A stretch of DNA of 64,000 nt, from the NCBI GenBank assembly GCA_035444285.1, contig DAOMOK010000007.1:186001-250000 (forward strand). The letters are read 5' to 3'. Source of the stretch: CAADGU01 sp035444285. GTDB taxonomy: Bacteria; Chloroflexota; Anaerolineae; Promineifilales; Promineifilaceae. A model generated the notes under the pieces. The model was not told the origin of the DNA. It did no database searches and worked only from the letters and a program-made list of their open reading frames with translations. The position numbers were made by a program, and so were the translations under genes. Positions 26,414 to 34,009 of this stretch are shown here, one piece after another (positions within the stretch are counted from its first letter, which is position 1; each line of letters begins with the position of its first letter).

Positions 26414-27232
26414 ATGAAGAGACAACAAAGTGATAATGGCATTGTGTATTTTCAGTTTGAGTCGTTGGCGGGTAACGGCCGTGAGGCACACGACGGCCGT
26501 ATCCAACACGCCATCTTTTCGCGGCAGGGAGGGGTCAGTCCGGCGCCCTTCCACTCCTTAAATTTGAGCGTATCGGTGAAGGACGACCCGGCCCATGTGT
26601 TTGCCAACCGCCGCCGGGCGTATGGGCTGTTTGGGCGGGACAATGACACGGCCGTACATGCCCACCTGGTGCATGGCAATACCGTTACCTGCGTCACCGG
26701 CGCCAACAACGGCGACTACACACCCCATTCCGATGGGTTGATTACGAATGAACCCGGCTGCGCCCTGACCATGAATTTTGCCGACTGTACACCCATCTTG
26801 CTGTATGACCCGGTCAACCATGCCATTGGCCTGGGTCATGCGGGCTGGAAGGGGGCGGTGGTGGATTTGCCGGGGGCTATGGTGCGGGCGATGCAACGCG
26901 CGTTTGGCACGAACCCGGCGGATGTGTGGGCGGGCATTGGCCCGTGCATCGGTTGGGCGCAGTATGAGGTGGATGAGCCGTTGGTGGGCGAGGTGCAAAC
27001 AGCGTTTAGAGATTGGACACAGTTATTAAGGCGACCAGATGGACGGGGCAACGGCCGTTACCACTTTGACCTGCCCGCCGCCAATCAACAAAGGCTGCAA
27101 GAGGCAGGCGTGCGCCCTATTGAATTATCGGGATTGTGTACGGCCGAACGCACCGACCTCTTCTTCTCCCACCGCGCTGAAAAAGGGAAAACCGGCCGTT
27201 TTGGGGCGATTTTTGTTTTGCAGCCTGTGTGA
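26414..27232 (+). CDS. pgeF: YfiH/PgeF-family purine nucleoside phosphorylase
   Basis: 272 residues of the multicopper-oxidase-like 'laccase domain' family (YfiH, human LACC1 homologue), a zinc-dependent purine nucleoside phosphorylase/adenosine deaminase. Metal ligands His87 (HLVHGN), Cys125 (NFADCTP) and His142 (GHAGWKG) have the canonical spacing. The N-terminal FSRQGGVSPAPFHSLNL and C-terminal LFFSHRAEKGKTGRFGA complete the family pattern. Two ACGGCCGT copies (26475, 26493) fall in the N-terminus and encode the variable NGREAHDGR insert. Start ATG at 26414 has no clear Shine-Dalgarno. Divergent from the PTPS-related gene. Confidence 0.92.
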   Translation: MKRQQSDNGIVYFQFESLAGNGREAHDGRIQHAIFSRQGGVSPAPFHSLNLSVSVKDDPAHVFANRRRAYGLFGRDNDTAVHAHLVHGNTVTCVTGANNGDYTPHSDGLITNEPGCALTMNFADCTPILLYDPVNHAIGLGHAGWKGAVVDLPGAMVRAMQRAFGTNPADVWAGIGPCIGWAQYEVDEPLVGEVQTAFRDWTQLLRRPDGRGNGRYHFDLPAANQQRLQEAGVRPIELSGLCTAERTDLFFSHRAEKGKTGRFGAIFVLQPV

Positions 27233-27257
27233 TGTGGATGGGTAACGGCCGTCCCCC

Positions 27258-27941
27258 TTATCTCCCCCCATTGAAATCATACAAATGGCTTGATCCGTCT
27301 TTGCCGACTGCCGTTAACACATCACAGTGGCGCAAAGTATAGGTGAGGCGCTGCGCCAGGTGGGGGCGAATGGTCAGCGTCTGCGCCAGTTGTTTGTTGG
27401 TGAAAGGGTGAGGCAGGTCAACCGGGAACAGCGCCAAAAAATCGGACGGTTGGGTAAAAATGACTTCTTCGCTCACAGCCAACAAACGGCGGTCATGGAT
27501 GCTCCACCGTTTGCGCCGCCAACTGCCACGGCCGTCATCCCGCCAGATTTCTTCTTGTTGCGTCAGGAGGACGCCCATGCTCAGGTTGGGGTGGGTCAGC
27601 AAATGGGGGATGTGTACCAGTTCATCAAACACATCCACCACCTGCCCTCGTTTGGGAGATTTGCGGCGGCTGAGGGGATGGCCGACGGCCGTTTCGCGCA
27701 CAATCCACTTTTCCTGGGCCACCGGATATAACAGATGAATGGGATGATTTTCCAACAGCCGCCCTAATTTAGACTTGAGCGCGGTAAAGTTGCCGGTTTG
27801 AATTTCAATCAACCGCGCACCGCGCACAATGTCTACCACGTAGCCATCTACGGGCATTTCGAACTGGTCAGAGGCACGGCCGTACCACTCCTTGATACCT
27901 GCGTGCAGCCCTCTCTCCCGCAATGTGCCAATGTTACTCAT
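27258..27941 (-). CDS. Conserved cytosolic protein, possible PD-(D/E)xK-like fold
   Basis: 227 residues, no signal or TM. I do not recognise a named family. The N-terminal part contains GYVVDIVRGARLIEIQTGNF (about residues 33-52), whose Asp...Glu-x-Gln spacing resembles the core of PD-(D/E)xK nuclease-like folds, and a later KWIVRETAVGHPLSRRKSPKRGQ; the C-terminal ~60 residues look like a winged helix (FTNKQLAQTLTIRPHLAQRLTYTLRHCDVLTAVG). Nuclease activity is only a suggestion. ATG at 27941 overlaps the stop of the upstream secreted-protein gene by 8 nt, so the two are coupled. Confidence 0.72.
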   Translation of the reverse strand: MSNIGTLRERGLHAGIKEWYGRASDQFEMPVDGYVVDIVRGARLIEIQTGNFTALKSKLGRLLENHPIHLLYPVAQEKWIVRETAVGHPLSRRKSPKRGQVVDVFDELVHIPHLLTHPNLSMGVLLTQQEEIWRDDGRGSWRRKRWSIHDRRLLAVSEEVIFTQPSDFLALFPVDLPHPFTNKQLAQTLTIRPHLAQRLTYTLRHCDVLTAVGKDGSSHLYDFNGGR

Positions 27942-28890
27942 CAACCTGTTCTACCGGCGCTCCCACCGGGAAGGTGTATGGTATGGTCGGTGGCACATGG
28001 TTCGCGGCAAACAGGGCCGGCTGCCCATTGCCGGTATAAACGCCGGGTGGCACCCCCAGATCATCTTGCCGCCACAGCCACCAGTCATCCATAAACCAGC
28101 CATTATTCTGTATGGCATACCGGCCACGTATGGCGATCCTCATTTGCGTCAGCTGCGCCTCTGATTGGATAAAAACAAAATAGTAGGTGTTTTTGTCCAG
28201 AAATGACGGTAATACCCAACCAGAATTCGTGTTACCGGCGCGAAATTCTACTTCGCCAGACAGTGGGTCAGGCGCAGGGATTTTGTTGCCTTCATCGTCA
28301 TAGCCCACAACCAGGTCTGGAAAGACGCTGATTTCCATGACGTAGGTTCCCGGTTCCAGCCATACCTCTTGCTGCAAAATATAACTGATAGCGCCGTACC
28401 CCTTGAACACTTTTAGCGTATTGTTGCCATCCCAAATAAACAGCGGATGTTCGGGCGGCGGCAATAATTGGGCCGGGAGTACCCTCACCTCCGGCCGAAT
28501 CCAGGCGTTCCACCAATCATCTGGTTCGGGCGTGAGGGGATTGTCACAGACGGGTGGTTGGCCACAATCACGGCCGTCCCACTGGTTTTCATAATCAAAG
28601 ACCCAACGGATGGGAATTTGCAGTTCCGGTATATCACCCGGATGATACCAGCAAAGTTCGGGGTGGGGCGGATTGATCTGGCAATCACCTTCACCTTCAA
28701 ACGATGGGTTAAGCAGCAGATTATTGCCTCGTGTGAATACGATGGGGCGGCTGATGAGCGGCAGGTAGATGGTATGGTCGTCTTGGGCGGTAACTGACCG
28801 GCTCTGGTTCGTGATGAGAGTGAATAAGATAGCTGTGCCTGCTAACAATAGCATTAGTCGCCATATCGTTTCTGGCTTTCTGGAGGACAT
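27934..28890 (-). CDS. Secreted protein with carbohydrate-binding-like region
   Basis: 318 residues. N-terminal signal sequence (IWRLMLLLAGTAILFTLIT), then TIYLPLISRP, a motif frequent in Chloroflexota secreted proteins, and NNLLLNPSFEG..., the typical opening of CBM-like beta-sandwich domains. Trp/Tyr-rich throughout (about residues 80-280). No catalytic motif. The ATG at 28890 has AAGGAG ten nt upstream; an alternative ATG at 28920 would add ten residues. Probably surface-exposed; ligand unknown. Confidence 0.75.
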   Translation of the reverse strand: MSSRKPETIWRLMLLLAGTAILFTLITNQSRSVTAQDDHTIYLPLISRPIVFTRGNNLLLNPSFEGEGDCQINPPHPELCWYHPGDIPELQIPIRWVFDYENQWDGRDCGQPPVCDNPLTPEPDDWWNAWIRPEVRVLPAQLLPPPEHPLFIWDGNNTLKVFKGYGAISYILQQEVWLEPGTYVMEISVFPDLVVGYDDEGNKIPAPDPLSGEVEFRAGNTNSGWVLPSFLDKNTYYFVFIQSEAQLTQMRIAIRGRYAIQNNGWFMDDWWLWRQDDLGVPPGVYTGNGQPALFAANHVPPTIPYTFPVGAPVEQVDE

Positions 28891-29104
28891 GTCTTTTTTT
28901 CTCCTTCCGTGCCGGGCCATTTTTATGCCCGGCGTACTCCCATAAGTGCCAGGATTGTAGCAGAGTTTGGGGAGGGGATACGGCCGTGCAACTCACAATT
29001 GACTTAACTTTCACGAATAGTCCAATCTTGACCAAAATGAGGAAGATTGTTACTATTTTATGTAAATTGCTAACCCACCCCAAATTGGGCAGGAGGTAGT
29101 ACCG

Positions 29105-29725
29105 ATGAGCAGTGATTATCCCGAAACAGATTTTGATGATTTAGAGCCAGACGAGTCCCCCGCGACTAATGCGGATACACCCGCACCGTACCAGAGCGAA
29201 GTACAACAAATAGTAGATGCGCGCCTGTCGGCTATTCAAGACGAGAGCGCCGCGCGGCGGCGGCGGATGGAGTATCTCAAGTTTGGCTTTTTGGCTGTAA
29301 TCCTGTTGGTGGTCGTCATCGCGATTGCGCTGGCGCAGCCCTTGATTTTCGACCGTATCGTGCCCGCGGTAATGGGAGGAGAGGGCAGCACGGCCGTATT
29401 GGATGACAGTCAGCCGGCCGATACACCCGCCTCTGGGCAAGATAGCACCACCGCTCCCCAGGACAACACCCAAAACCTGCCCATCATTTCTGTGCCCGGC
29501 AGTGATGGCATTGGCACAGGGGGGGAAGGTGAGGATACAGGTGGCGCAGAAGAAGCAACGGCCGTGCCCGCCCAAATCTACGTCGTCCAACTGGGAGATA
29601 CGCTCAACAGCATTGCTCGCCAGTTCAACACCACCGTCGAAGCCATTGCCGCCGCCAACAACATCCAGAACCCCGATGCTTTGCTGGTAGGCGCTACGCT
29701 CATCATCCCCCAGCCTGTGCAGTGA
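29105..29725 (+). CDS. Membrane-anchored LysM-domain protein
   Basis: 206 residues: acidic cytosolic N-terminus, one TM at about 60-80 (FGFLAVILLVVVIAIALAQ), a Gly/Thr/acidic low-complexity linker, and a C-terminal LysM domain (about 158-204: YVVQLGDTLNSIARQFNTT... INPDALLVGATLIIP pattern). LysM binds peptidoglycan or chitin-type glycans, so this is an envelope protein. GGAGG lies 8-9 nt before the ATG. Stands alone between convergent and divergent neighbours. Confidence 0.88.
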   Translation: MSSDYPETDFDDLEPDESPATNADTPAPYQSEVQQIVDARLSAIQDESAARRRRMEYLKFGFLAVILLVVVIAIALAQPLIFDRIVPAVMGGEGSTAVLDDSQPADTPASGQDSTTAPQDNTQNLPIISVPGSDGIGTGGEGEDTGGAEEATAVPAQIYVVQLGDTLNSIARQFNTTVEAIAAANNIQNPDALLVGATLIIPQPVQ

Positions 29726-29730
29726 TAAAA

Positions 29731-29812
29731 AGTGAGCAGTAAGCGGTGAGCGGTGAGCAGTGTGTATTTACCGCTCACCGCTCCCCACTCCCCGCTCACT
29801 GCTTACTACTCT
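29731..29812. repeat. GTGAGCGGTGAGCAG / CTCACCGCTCCCC tandem-inverted element
   Basis: Between convergent genes. About four GTGAGCAGT/AAGCGGT-type units (29731-29762) face four inverted units (29770-29810) around a short AT-rich loop. Long hairpin potential; may serve as bidirectional terminator. The right end reaches into the last codons of the loader gene. Confidence 0.75.
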
Positions 29813-31208
29813 TCCGCCGCGAGGGCTTCACCCCGCCCCGATAGCTCGGCGCTTCAATCAGGAAAAAGGTACAGCGGCTGCCATCCAGCATCCGCGTCGC
29901 CAGGCGCGGGTCAATTTCGTCTACCGGTGTGGCGGTGGTGATGACGGTAGGCAGGCGGGCATTGTAGCGGTAGTTGAATAGCTGGTACAGCTTCTCTCGC
30001 GCCCAGGGCGTGGCGCTCTCGGTGCCTAAATCGTCCAGCACTAACAATGAAGCAGTCTTGATTTCATCAAACAACTTGTCATAACGCTGGCCGCTCGCCG
30101 GATTGAAAGTAGCCCTCAAGTGATCCAGCAGGTCTGGCACCACAATGAACAAGACCGGCTCCCCTTGTTTGGCTACCGCATTGGCAATACCCGCCGCCAG
30201 ATGGGTCTTGCCGTTGCCATAGCCGATGCTGTTGAAGACCAGCCATTCTTTGGGAGATTGGGCGAAGTCTACGGCCGTTTCCAACGCCCGCCTGAGATTA
30301 TCTGATTGCGACTTGGGCAGCTCCCGCTCCCGCAAATCAAAATTATCCAGCGTCTTATCGTGGTGCAAACTCAGCGTGGACAGGTCAGATTGGTCTTGAT
30401 CCACCCCCGTCCGGCGGAAGTCGGGGGCAGCGATGTGGATGATTTGCACCAGACTGGGGTCAACCATACGCGAGCGAATGCGAATCTCAATCCCCTCTAA
30501 CTCCAGGTTGGTGGTGATGATGGTGGGCAGGTGGGCGTTGTAGCGATGGTTGAAAATCTGGTACAGCTTTTCCTGCGCCCATTCGCTGTTGCTTTGCGCG
30601 CCCAGGTCATCCAATATCAGCAGCCGCGCATTACGCACCTGTTCAAAGCGTTCATCGTAGCCGGTGGTGGCGTTTGGGCCAAAAGCCGCCCGCAAATGAT
30701 CCAGCAGATCAGGCGTGTTGATGAACAACACGGGATGCCCCATGGCCAGGCGATAATTGGCAACGGCTGCTGCCAGATGGGTCTTGCCGCAGCCATAGCC
30801 GCCTTTGAAGACCAGCCAGCCTTTGGGGTCCTTGGCGTAGGCCATAGCCCCTTCGTAAGCCATTTTCAGGTTGAGTTGTTTGGATGGGGTCAGGCCGTGG
30901 CCTTCAGCCAGGAAAGTCTCGAAGGTGCAATGTTGCAGCGCGCCAATCTGGCTGATGCGCTGCAACTTTTCCATGCGCGTTAGCTCCCGCTCCACGGCGC
31001 GGCAGGCGCAGGGCACAGCCCGACCAAAGCTGGGGTGGATGGGCGGCACATCGGGCATGACGTAACCCAGTCCACCGCAGTGCGGACAGTCTGGTTTGCC
31101 CAGGCCGTCAAATTCCTCGGCAGCCGGTTTACCGCTTGATGATGTCTTTGAGGTCATCGGGGATAGGTTGGCGTAACTCTTTTTGAGTATCTCGCCGGCC
31201 GGTTCCAT
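29796..31208 (-). CDS. Tandem double DnaC/DnaI-type helicase-loader ATPase
   Basis: 470 residues. N-terminal zinc-binding part with Cys41-x2-Cys44 and Cys67-x-Cys69 (CPHCGG ... PCACR) as in DnaI/DnaC-like loaders, then two consecutive AAA+ modules. Module 1: Walker A GGYGCGKTH (about 136-144), Walker B LLILDDLGAQ, sensor IITTN. Module 2: GYGNGKTHLAAG, LLVLDDLGTE, VITTA. The modules are clearly duplicates of each other (shared LLDHLRA and EKLYQ-FN-RYNA-LPT). ATG at 31208 follows AAGGA by 8 nt and overlaps the DnaD-like gene by 80 nt; a start at 31157 would shorten the overlap. Third gene after dnaB and dnaD-like: probably loads DnaB onto DNA. Confidence 0.87.
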   Translation of the reverse strand: MEPAGEILKKSYANLSPMTSKTSSSGKPAAEEFDGLGKPDCPHCGGLGYVMPDVPPIHPSFGRAVPCACRAVERELTRMEKLQRISQIGALQHCTFETFLAEGHGLTPSKQLNLKMAYEGAMAYAKDPKGWLVFKGGYGCGKTHLAAAVANYRLAMGHPVLFINTPDLLDHLRAAFGPNATTGYDERFEQVRNARLLILDDLGAQSNSEWAQEKLYQIFNHRYNAHLPTIITTNLELEGIEIRIRSRMVDPSLVQIIHIAAPDFRRTGVDQDQSDLSTLSLHHDKTLDNFDLRERELPKSQSDNLRRALETAVDFAQSPKEWLVFNSIGYGNGKTHLAAGIANAVAKQGEPVLFIVVPDLLDHLRATFNPASGQRYDKLFDEIKTASLLVLDDLGTESATPWAREKLYQLFNYRYNARLPTVITTATPVDEIDPRLATRMLDGSRCTFFLIEAPSYRGGVKPSRRKSSKQ

Positions 31209-31836
31209 GTTGTTTTCCTTCTTGCCGCCAGCGTTCCAGGATGCTGACGACGTAGCGCCATTTGCGGACGTTGTTTTCCACGGCCAGTTGGATGGCTTCT
31301 TCAATCCAACGGGGTGGGTAGGTTTGCTCGGCGTCGCGTAGTTCATCGGCGATGACGGGCGTGAGCGGGCCAATGTTTTGCTCGTACAAGATGAAGATGT
31401 TGGGCCGTTCCACCATCAGGGTGATCGGTTCGTCCTGGTCGGGGTTGGGCCGCCATTCGCCGCGGGTAATGCCGTCTACGGCCGTGCGTCCCTTCTCCGT
31501 ATTCAAAAAGTACAAATCCATCTTACCGTCCGCGCTCTCGATATTGATGTGCAAAAAAGTGCCCCGCGCCACCGCCCGCTCCACGCCATCTAGTAAATTT
31601 TCAGTGGCTATCTGCACGGTTGGCCCCAACCCTTTCACAAATTCCGTGTCATTCATAAAATCGGTCAGGCGCAAATAGCGCACCCTACCTTCTTTCTGCC
31701 CCAACGCCCAAAAGGCATACAGCGTTACCTTCAGTTCTGCCAGGTTATCAATAATCGGCAGCAGATCGCTGAAAAACAGATTGGGAATCTGTGTAAGGCG
31801 TAATTTACCTTCAGGGAAACCAGGGAAGCCTTTCAT
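31129..31836 (-). CDS. DnaD-domain replication protein
   Basis: 235 residues. N-terminal winged-helix-like region (LFFSDLLPIIDNLAELKVTLYAFWAL) and a C-terminal DnaD/DnaB2 domain with the YEQNIGPLTPVIADELRDAEQTYPPRWIEEAI signature and the W-R-Y-V-x-S-I-L-x-R-W ending. In Firmicutes such proteins act in primosome assembly with DnaI. Here it lies 24 bp after dnaB and overlaps the loader gene, so a DnaB-DnaD-DnaC-like operon is likely. The short gap to dnaB holds tandem ATAATTC repeats. Confidence 0.88.
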   Translation of the reverse strand: MKGFPGFPEGKLRLTQIPNLFFSDLLPIIDNLAELKVTLYAFWALGQKEGRVRYLRLTDFMNDTEFVKGLGPTVQIATENLLDGVERAVARGTFLHINIESADGKMDLYFLNTEKGRTAVDGITRGEWRPNPDQDEPITLMVERPNIFILYEQNIGPLTPVIADELRDAEQTYPPRWIEEAIQLAVENNVRKWRYVVSILERWRQEGKQHGTGRRDTQKELRQPIPDDLKDIIKR

Positions 31837-31860
31837 AATTCATAATTCATAATTCATAAT
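31837..31860. repeat. Tandem CATAATT repeat between dnaB and dnaD-like genes
   Basis: Four head-to-tail ATAATTC-type units fill the entire gap between the two genes. AT-rich unit also seen inverted at 36612-36655. Confidence 0.8.
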
Positions 31861-33201
31861 TTACAAATTGATCTCCTGGCGTTGCAGGTTGCGGAAGGTT
31901 GCCAGTTTGCCATGCCAGTACAGGTCTATACCGCCGGTGGGTCCGTTGCGGTGTTTGGCAATGTGGATTTCGGCGATGTTCGGCCGTTCGGTGGTGTCTG
32001 GGTTGTAATACTCGTCGCGGTAGATAAACATGACCACATCGGCATCTTGCTCAATGCTGCCAGAGTCGCGCAGGTCGGAGAGTTGCGGCCGTTTGTCCTG
32101 GCGTTGCTCCACAGCGCGGCTGAGTTGGGCGGCAGCCAGCACCGGCACATCCAGTTCCCGCGCCAGCCCTTTCAGACTGCGCGAAATCTCGCTAATTTCC
32201 TGTACGCGGTTATTGGTGGCGCGTTCGGCCTGCATCAACTGTAAATAATCAATCACAATCAAATCCAGCCCATGTTCGGCATACAGGCGGCGGCATTTGG
32301 TACGAAGCTGGTTGGAGGTGATGGAGGGGGTATCGTCAATAAAAATGCGCGTCTCGGAGAGGCGGCCAATGGCTTCCATGAAGATAGGCCATTCCTGTTC
32401 TTGAAGCTGACCGCGCCGCAACCGCTGCGAATCTATGCGCGTTTCGGTGGCGATCATACGCTGCACCAGTTGTTCGCCAGACATTTCCAGGTTAAACATG
32501 GCCACCCGTTTGCCGTAGCGCGTGGCAGCCGTCAGGGCTATCCCGGTCTGTAGGGCGGTTTTGCCCATACCCGGTCTCGCCGCCAGAATAAGCAGGTCGG
32601 ATTTGTTCAGGCCGCCAAGCAGGCGGTCCAGATCGGTGAAGCCGGTGGGCACGCCAATAATGTCGTCGCCGCGTTCGTGCAGTTTTTCAATGCGCTCCAG
32701 ATATTCGCGGGCGATTTGTTTGACGGGTACCAGGTCGCGGGTGGTGCGCTGTTCGCTAATGCTAAAGAGCGCTTGCTCGGAGCGGTCTATAACGATGTTG
32801 ACATCTTCGGCTTCGTCGTAGGCCAGGTTGGCAATGGCGCTGGCGGCAGCAATCAGTTTACGGCGGAGGGAGGCGGCTTCCACGACACGGCCGTAACTCA
32901 CCGCATTGATCGCCGTCGGCACCGCGTTGATCAGGCTGATGATGTATGCCTCGCCACCCACTTTTTCCAATTGCTCGCGCCGCCGCAGTTCTTCCGTCAG
33001 CGTGATCAGGTCTAGCGGTTCGCGCCGGTCGGTCAAGGACAAAATGGCATCATAGATCGTCTGGTTTTGGGCGCTGTAAAAGGCATCCGGGCGCAGGAAA
33101 GTAGCCACGTCAAAAATGGCATCTGGGTCAATGAGCAGCGAACCGAGGATGGCTTCTTCGGCTTCCAGGCTGTGAGGGGGGAGTCGGTCAATGGTGGTCA
33201 T
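31861..33201 (-). CDS. dnaB: Replicative DNA helicase DnaB
   Basis: 446 residues, normal length. N-terminal DnaB_N domain (LPPHSLEAEEAILGSLL), linker, then RecA-like helicase domain with Walker A AARPGMGKTA, GVPTGFTDLDRLLGGL before it, Walker B LIVIDYLQLM, and the C-terminal SDLRDSGSIEQDADVVMFIYRDEYY plus AKHRNGPTG motifs. Unwinds DNA at the replication fork. First gene of the DnaB-DnaD-loader operon. No intein interrupts the P-loop. Confidence 0.97.
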   Translation of the reverse strand: MTTIDRLPPHSLEAEEAILGSLLIDPDAIFDVATFLRPDAFYSAQNQTIYDAILSLTDRREPLDLITLTEELRRREQLEKVGGEAYIISLINAVPTAINAVSYGRVVEAASLRRKLIAAASAIANLAYDEAEDVNIVIDRSEQALFSISEQRTTRDLVPVKQIAREYLERIEKLHERGDDIIGVPTGFTDLDRLLGGLNKSDLLILAARPGMGKTALQTGIALTAATRYGKRVAMFNLEMSGEQLVQRMIATETRIDSQRLRRGQLQEQEWPIFMEAIGRLSETRIFIDDTPSITSNQLRTKCRRLYAEHGLDLIVIDYLQLMQAERATNNRVQEISEISRSLKGLARELDVPVLAAAQLSRAVEQRQDKRPQLSDLRDSGSIEQDADVVMFIYRDEYYNPDTTERPNIAEIHIAKHRNGPTGGIDLYWHGKLATFRNLQRQEINL

Positions 33202-33225
33202 GCGGGCAATTGTATCAGAAAGAAA

Positions 33226-33251
33226 AACGTGAAACCGGAGCGTTTCACGTT
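33226..33251. repeat. Perfect 10-bp inverted repeat upstream of dnaB
   Basis: AACGTGAAAC-cggagc-GTTTCACGTT about 25 bp upstream of the dnaB ATG on the minus strand. Position fits an operator or a 5'-UTR hairpin. Confidence 0.5.
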
Positions 33252-33276
33252 GAACTGCATAGTATTGAGTTGTATA

Positions 33277-33336
33277 GGCCCTAAGGGTTTGACCGGAGTA
33301 ATAGACCAGATGAAACGCAAAACCCTCAGGGTCTTT
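33277..33336. repeat. CCCTAAGGGTTT/AAACCCTCAGGGTC inverted repeat
   Basis: Arms 33277-33290 and 33320-33333 lie between the BFN-type gene stop and dnaB. Relative of the 612-649 hairpin; may terminate the BFN-type transcript, as A/T-rich flanks are on both sides. Confidence 0.6.
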
Positions 33337-33344
33337 GCAGCGGG

Positions 33345-33845
33345 TTACTCGTCAAAATCCTCAAAATCCAACGAATCCACAAAATCAGAAAAGACATCCA
33401 GCGTTTCACCTTCCGCCTCTTTTGTTTCTTCTTCCAATATGTCCGGTTCCGGCAGCACCCCTACTTCATCCATCACCGCTTCATTCACAAAAATAGGCAC
33501 TTTCACCCGTACCGCCAGGGCAATGGCGTCTGATGACCGGCTATCAATCTCTTTCAATTCGTTTTTCATATCCACAAACAGGCTGGCATAGAAAACGCCA
33601 TCATGCAGCGCCTTAATCAACACATGAGACACTTTGCCACCTAATGCCGCAATAACATTTTTGAGCAGGTCATGTGTCACCGGACGCGACACTTCCACAT
33701 CTTGCAATTCAATGGTAATGGCATCTGCTTCGTAAGGGCCTATCCAGATAGGTAACTGACGTTCGCTGTCCACTTCCCGCAACACCACAATACGATGCTG
33801 CGAAACCAGGCTGATACGGATGCTGTCTACTACCACTTCAATCAT
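33345..33845 (-). CDS. BFN-domain (bifunctional nuclease) family protein
   Basis: 166 residues. The DUF151/BFN domain spans about residues 1-130: SIRISLVSQHRIVVLREVDSERQLPIWIGPYEADAI, then the DSRSSDAIALAVRVKVPIFV motif. The C-terminal ~35 residues are strongly acidic (EEETKEAEGE...DFEDFDE). Plant and bacterial BFN proteins have been reported to have nuclease activity on RNA and DNA; the role here is unproven. ATG at 33845 has AAGAGG 6 nt upstream; an earlier start at 33863 is less supported. Upstream of dnaB on the same strand. Confidence 0.87.
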   Translation of the reverse strand: MIEVVVDSIRISLVSQHRIVVLREVDSERQLPIWIGPYEADAITIELQDVEVSRPVTHDLLKNVIAALGGKVSHVLIKALHDGVFYASLFVDMKNELKEIDSRSSDAIALAVRVKVPIFVNEAVMDEVGVLPEPDILEEETKEAEGETLDVFSDFVDSLDFEDFDE

Positions 33846-34009
33846 GAGATTCCTCTTCTGCACTTGCTTTTCGTCACTTGGTCAATCCCACTATTAAGCG
33901 GCATTGTAGCATAAAAGCCAAAATGATCCATTCGCAGTGACAGGCAAGGGGCAGAACCACTTCGATTAACCGAGAGCAAACAGTCCCCCTGTCTAGCACT
34001 TAATAACGA

